A DNA stretch of 8,454 nucleotides, from NCBI GenBank assembly GCA_050633205.1, contig JBOEGA010000204.1, positions 1 through 8,454 of the forward strand, given 5' to 3'. This document shows, in pieces, positions 6,824-8,454 of this stretch. The DNA comes from CBDHHC01 sp050633205 (lineage in GTDB: Bacteria; Pseudomonadota; Alphaproteobacteria; Rhizobiales; CBDHHC01). The notes under the pieces are model-generated. The model searched no databases, was not told the DNA's origin, and saw nothing but the letters and a program-made list of their open reading frames with translations. Position 1 is the stretch's first letter. Each line of letters starts with the position of its first letter. The position numbers were made by a program, and so were the translations under genes.

Positions 6824-8161
6824 TTATGCCCTCTCAAAACCTCGTGCGACTTCATAATCCGTGACTTTTTGATCAAAGTCTTCCTGCTCCCATTCAGCGG
6901 TTCGAACATAATGATTAATCACATCATTTCCCATCGCTTCACGTAACATATCTGAATGGCGCAGTGATAACGTCGCTTCCCTGAGGGTTGCAGGTATGGA
7001 GCGAACATTATCCGCCATATAGGCATCACCGGAAAACTGAGGTTCAAGCACCAGCTGTTTTTCCATTCCAGCCAGTCCCGCTGCCAGTTGTCCGGCTATA
7101 GCCAGATACGGGTTCAAATCAGCCCCACCCACCCGGCATTCAATCCGTACATTTTTTGTATCTGGTGCAACAATACGATACCCGGTCGTTCTGTTATCAA
7201 TTGACCAGACAGCTTTTGTTGGAGCAAATGTCTCTTTGGTAAACCGTTTATATGAATTCACATAAGGCGCAAGAAACCACGTTATATCATTGGCATAGGT
7301 CAACTGCCCGGCCAGATAATTCTTCATAGTCTGAGACATTCCGAATTCTGCCGTTTCATCATAAAAGACAGGCTGTCCATCTGCACGAACAAGCGATTGA
7401 TGAATATGGCTCGAAGAACCTGCTGCTGCATGATGCCACTTGGCCATAAACGTAATCGCCCGATCATTCTGATAGGCAATTTCCTTCACCGCATTTTTCA
7501 AAATAACATGAGTATCCGCCATTGTCAGAGCATCAGAATAATGAACATTGACTTCCGCCTGTCCCGGATCAGCTTCACCCTTAGTATTTTCAACCTTTAT
7601 ACCAGCGCCCTGCAATCCATTTCGGATCGCACGCATAAGCGTTTCTTCCTTGCTGGTCTGAAATATATGATAGTCTTCGTTATAAGNNCCTTTGTCTTGA
7701 ATCTCCTGAAATGTCTCACGAAAAATAAAAAATTCAAGTTCAGTCGCAACTGCTGTTTTTAAACCTTTTGCATCCAGTCGAGCCAGTTGCTTCTTTAAAA
7801 TTGTCCTTGGCGCATGAGGGACCAGATCGTGTGTATGATGATCCAGCAGATCGCATAGAACAAGAGCAGTACCTTCAAGCCAGGGCACCAGACATAATGT
7901 GCTCAGATCCGGCTTCATAATATAATCGCCATAACCCGACGACCAGCTCGTTGAAGCATACCCTTCAACAGTTTTCATTTCCATATCAGTTGCAATAAGG
8001 TAGTTGCAGCAATGGGTTNNNNNNNNNNNNNNNNNNNNNNNNNNNNNNNNNNNNNNNNCCATCAGCCGCCCCTGCATATCCGGAATAGCAACAATCACTG
8101 TATCAATTAAATTATCCGAAACACGTTCTTTTAAATCGTCAAAAGTTAAATTTCCAGGCAT
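6824..8161 (-). CDS. Glutamine synthetase family protein, probable gamma-glutamyl-amine ligase
   Basis: This enzyme of the glutamine synthetase fold has 445 codons as assembled. The ATP-dependent family joins the gamma-carboxyl of glutamate to ammonia or, in the PuuA, IpuC and GlnA4 relatives, to an organic amine. Motifs include DMQGRLM (28-34), ATELEFF with probable metal ligands Glu141 and Glu143, GEADPGQAEVN (195-205), the ALTMADTHVILKN and ITFMAKW segment (211-242), GSSSHIHQS (248-256), NSYKR (302-306), RIECRVGGADLNPYLA (339-354) and the C-terminal HYVRTAEWEQ. It lacks the adenylylation-type C-terminus of housekeeping GlnA. A 40-base N gap hides residues 35-48, where relatives carry a conserved GKR-containing stretch. 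A second ambiguity hides only part of residues 158-159. The start has AAGGGGA upstream. It sits between a TRAP binding protein and two redox enzymes, which points to amine catabolism rather than ammonia assimilation. The amine is unknown; ethanolamine or a related amino alcohol is a guess. Confidence 0.88.
   Translation of the reverse strand: MPGNLTFDDLKERVSDNLIDTVIVAIPDMQGRLMXXXXXXXXXXXXXXTHCCNYLIATDMEMKTVEGYASTSWSSGYGDYIMKPDLSTLCLVPWLEGTALVLCDLLDHHTHDLVPHAPRTILKKQLARLDAKGLKTAVATELEFFIFRETFQEIQDKXXYNEDYHIFQTSKEETLMRAIRNGLQGAGIKVENTKGEADPGQAEVNVHYSDALTMADTHVILKNAVKEIAYQNDRAITFMAKWHHAAAGSSSHIHQSLVRADGQPVFYDETAEFGMSQTMKNYLAGQLTYANDITWFLAPYVNSYKRFTKETFAPTKAVWSIDNRTTGYRIVAPDTKNVRIECRVGGADLNPYLAIAGQLAAGLAGMEKQLVLEPQFSGDAYMADNVRSIPATLREATLSLRHSDMLREAMGNDVINHYVRTAEWEQEDFDQKVTDYEVARGFERA
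8019..8058. other. Assembly gap (40 N) inside the ligase gene
   Basis: Forty undetermined bases interrupt the GS-like gene. The reading frame matches the family on both sides at this gap length, so the gene is probably intact. Related proteins seem to have about two or three more residues here, so 40 may be an estimated rather than measured length. Confidence 0.95.
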
Positions 8162-8188
8162 GACTATCCCCTTTACATATCACGACAA

Positions 8189-8217
8189 TAACAGGCACCC
8201 TCTTCGGATGCCTGTTA
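8189..8217 (-). terminator. Hairpin between the TRAP gene and the ligase gene
   Basis: A 12-bp stem (8189-8200 with 8206-8217) surrounds a 5-base loop. The arms carry AACAGGCA and TGCCTGTT. Position 8198 opposite 8208 is C/A on the plus strand but a G-U pair in minus-strand RNA, so the fold is complete only in the transcript of these genes. The following minus-strand bases, TTGTCG, are not a good T tract. It may therefore be a partial attenuator or an mRNA-stabilising hairpin that sets different levels of the binding protein and the enzymes, rather than a full terminator. Confidence 0.5.
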
Positions 8218-8227
8218 CAACTATGTT

Positions 8228-8454
8228 CTATCCATATCGGTAAGGACGCCCGGCTTTATCCATTGCAGCATTATAATCTTTAAAGATCTTCACAACCTTG
8301 GCTTTGGTTTCAGATTCTTTGGCAATCTCATCCCAGAATTTATGTGCAGCAGCTTCCACAGTTGCCCACTCTTTATCTGGAATCGTTGTAAGTTTCAGTT
8401 TGGTCCCTTCAGTGCGAAGTTTTGCTTCTCCACCCCAATACCACCACTGACGAT
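8228..8454 (-). CDS. TRAP transporter solute-binding protein (DctP family), C-terminal part
   Basis: The last 74 residues of a protein whose 5' end lies outside the window, ending in TAG at 8228-8230. The tail contains EWATVEAAAHKFWDEIA, KVVKIFKDYNAAMDKAG and the terminal GRPYRYG. This long helix plus GRPYR ending is typical of DctP-type periplasmic binding proteins of TRAP transporters, which deliver organic acids or other small solutes to a DctQ/DctM membrane pair. The ligand pocket is not visible, so the solute cannot be inferred from this part. It lies 66 bp upstream of the GS-like ligase on the same strand, which suggests co-transcription and a role in taking up the substrate of that pathway. 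The membrane subunits would be further upstream or elsewhere. Confidence 0.82.
   Translation of the reverse strand, partial: RQWWYWGGEAKLRTEGTKLKLTTIPDKEWATVEAAAHKFWDEIAKESETKAKVVKIFKDYNAAMDKAGRPYRYG

Noticed and set aside
6824..8161. Housekeeping glutamine synthetase (glnA)
   Set aside because: The context is catabolic, and the ALTMADTHVI...ITFMAKW and GSSSHIHQS motifs fit the gamma-glutamyl-amine ligase side of the family better than GlnA.
1..8454. Mobile element, CRISPR array or phage genes
   Set aside because: No transposase, integrase, regularly spaced repeats or phage-like proteins were seen on either strand.

Overview
The window looks like the catabolic (accessory) part of a Gram-negative proteobacterial chromosome, probably alpha or gamma. 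The evidence is a TRAP-type solute-binding protein, an AcoR-type sigma-54 activator, an ExaC/AcoD-type aldehyde dehydrogenase paired with a DUF779 protein, and moderate, slightly AT-leaning base composition with good Shine-Dalgarno sites. I cannot name the genus. The sequence comes from a draft assembly: a 40-base N gap (8019-8058) and an NN (7687-7688) both fall inside one gene.

Layout, left to right. Bases 1-155 hold no convincing gene, but they contain small hairpins, one of which (87-110) is a plausible terminator for the minus-strand genes to its right. Positions 156-2134 carry a minus-strand pair: an ExaC/AcoD-family aldehyde dehydrogenase followed by a DUF779 protein. Next is a 268-bp divergent control region (2135-2402) with a candidate sigma-54 promoter close to the dehydrogenase start and several inverted repeats upstream of it. 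The plus-strand gene 2403-4298 is a full-length AcoR/EatR-type sigma-54 activator with GAF, PAS-like, AAA+ and Fis-type HTH regions. Its stop codon overlaps, tail to tail, the stop of a second minus-strand cluster. In transcription order that cluster is the 3' end of a TRAP solute-binding protein (8228 to beyond the window), a glutamine-synthetase-like gamma-glutamyl-amine ligase (6824-8161), an NAD(P)-type aldehyde dehydrogenase (5435-6820) and a group III iron-type alcohol dehydrogenase (4293-5438). The last three genes are packed with a 3-bp gap and a 4-bp ATGA overlap.

How the genes may work together (inference). The TRAP binding protein would capture a small substrate. The GS-like ligase would join its amine to the gamma-carboxyl of glutamate. 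The Fe-type alcohol dehydrogenase and the aldehyde dehydrogenase would oxidise a terminal alcohol to an aldehyde and then to an acid. This is the logic proposed for gamma-glutamylated ethanolamine or related amino alcohols (GlnA4/IpuC/PuuA-type chemistry). The amidase or peptidase needed to release the product is not in the window. The AcoR-like regulator and ExaC-like dehydrogenase form a unit known elsewhere for acetaldehyde generated from ethanol, acetoin or ethanolamine. Two routes for two-carbon alcohol or amino-alcohol catabolism may therefore sit side by side here. The individual families are known; the most notable points are their combination and the unusually structured divergent control region.
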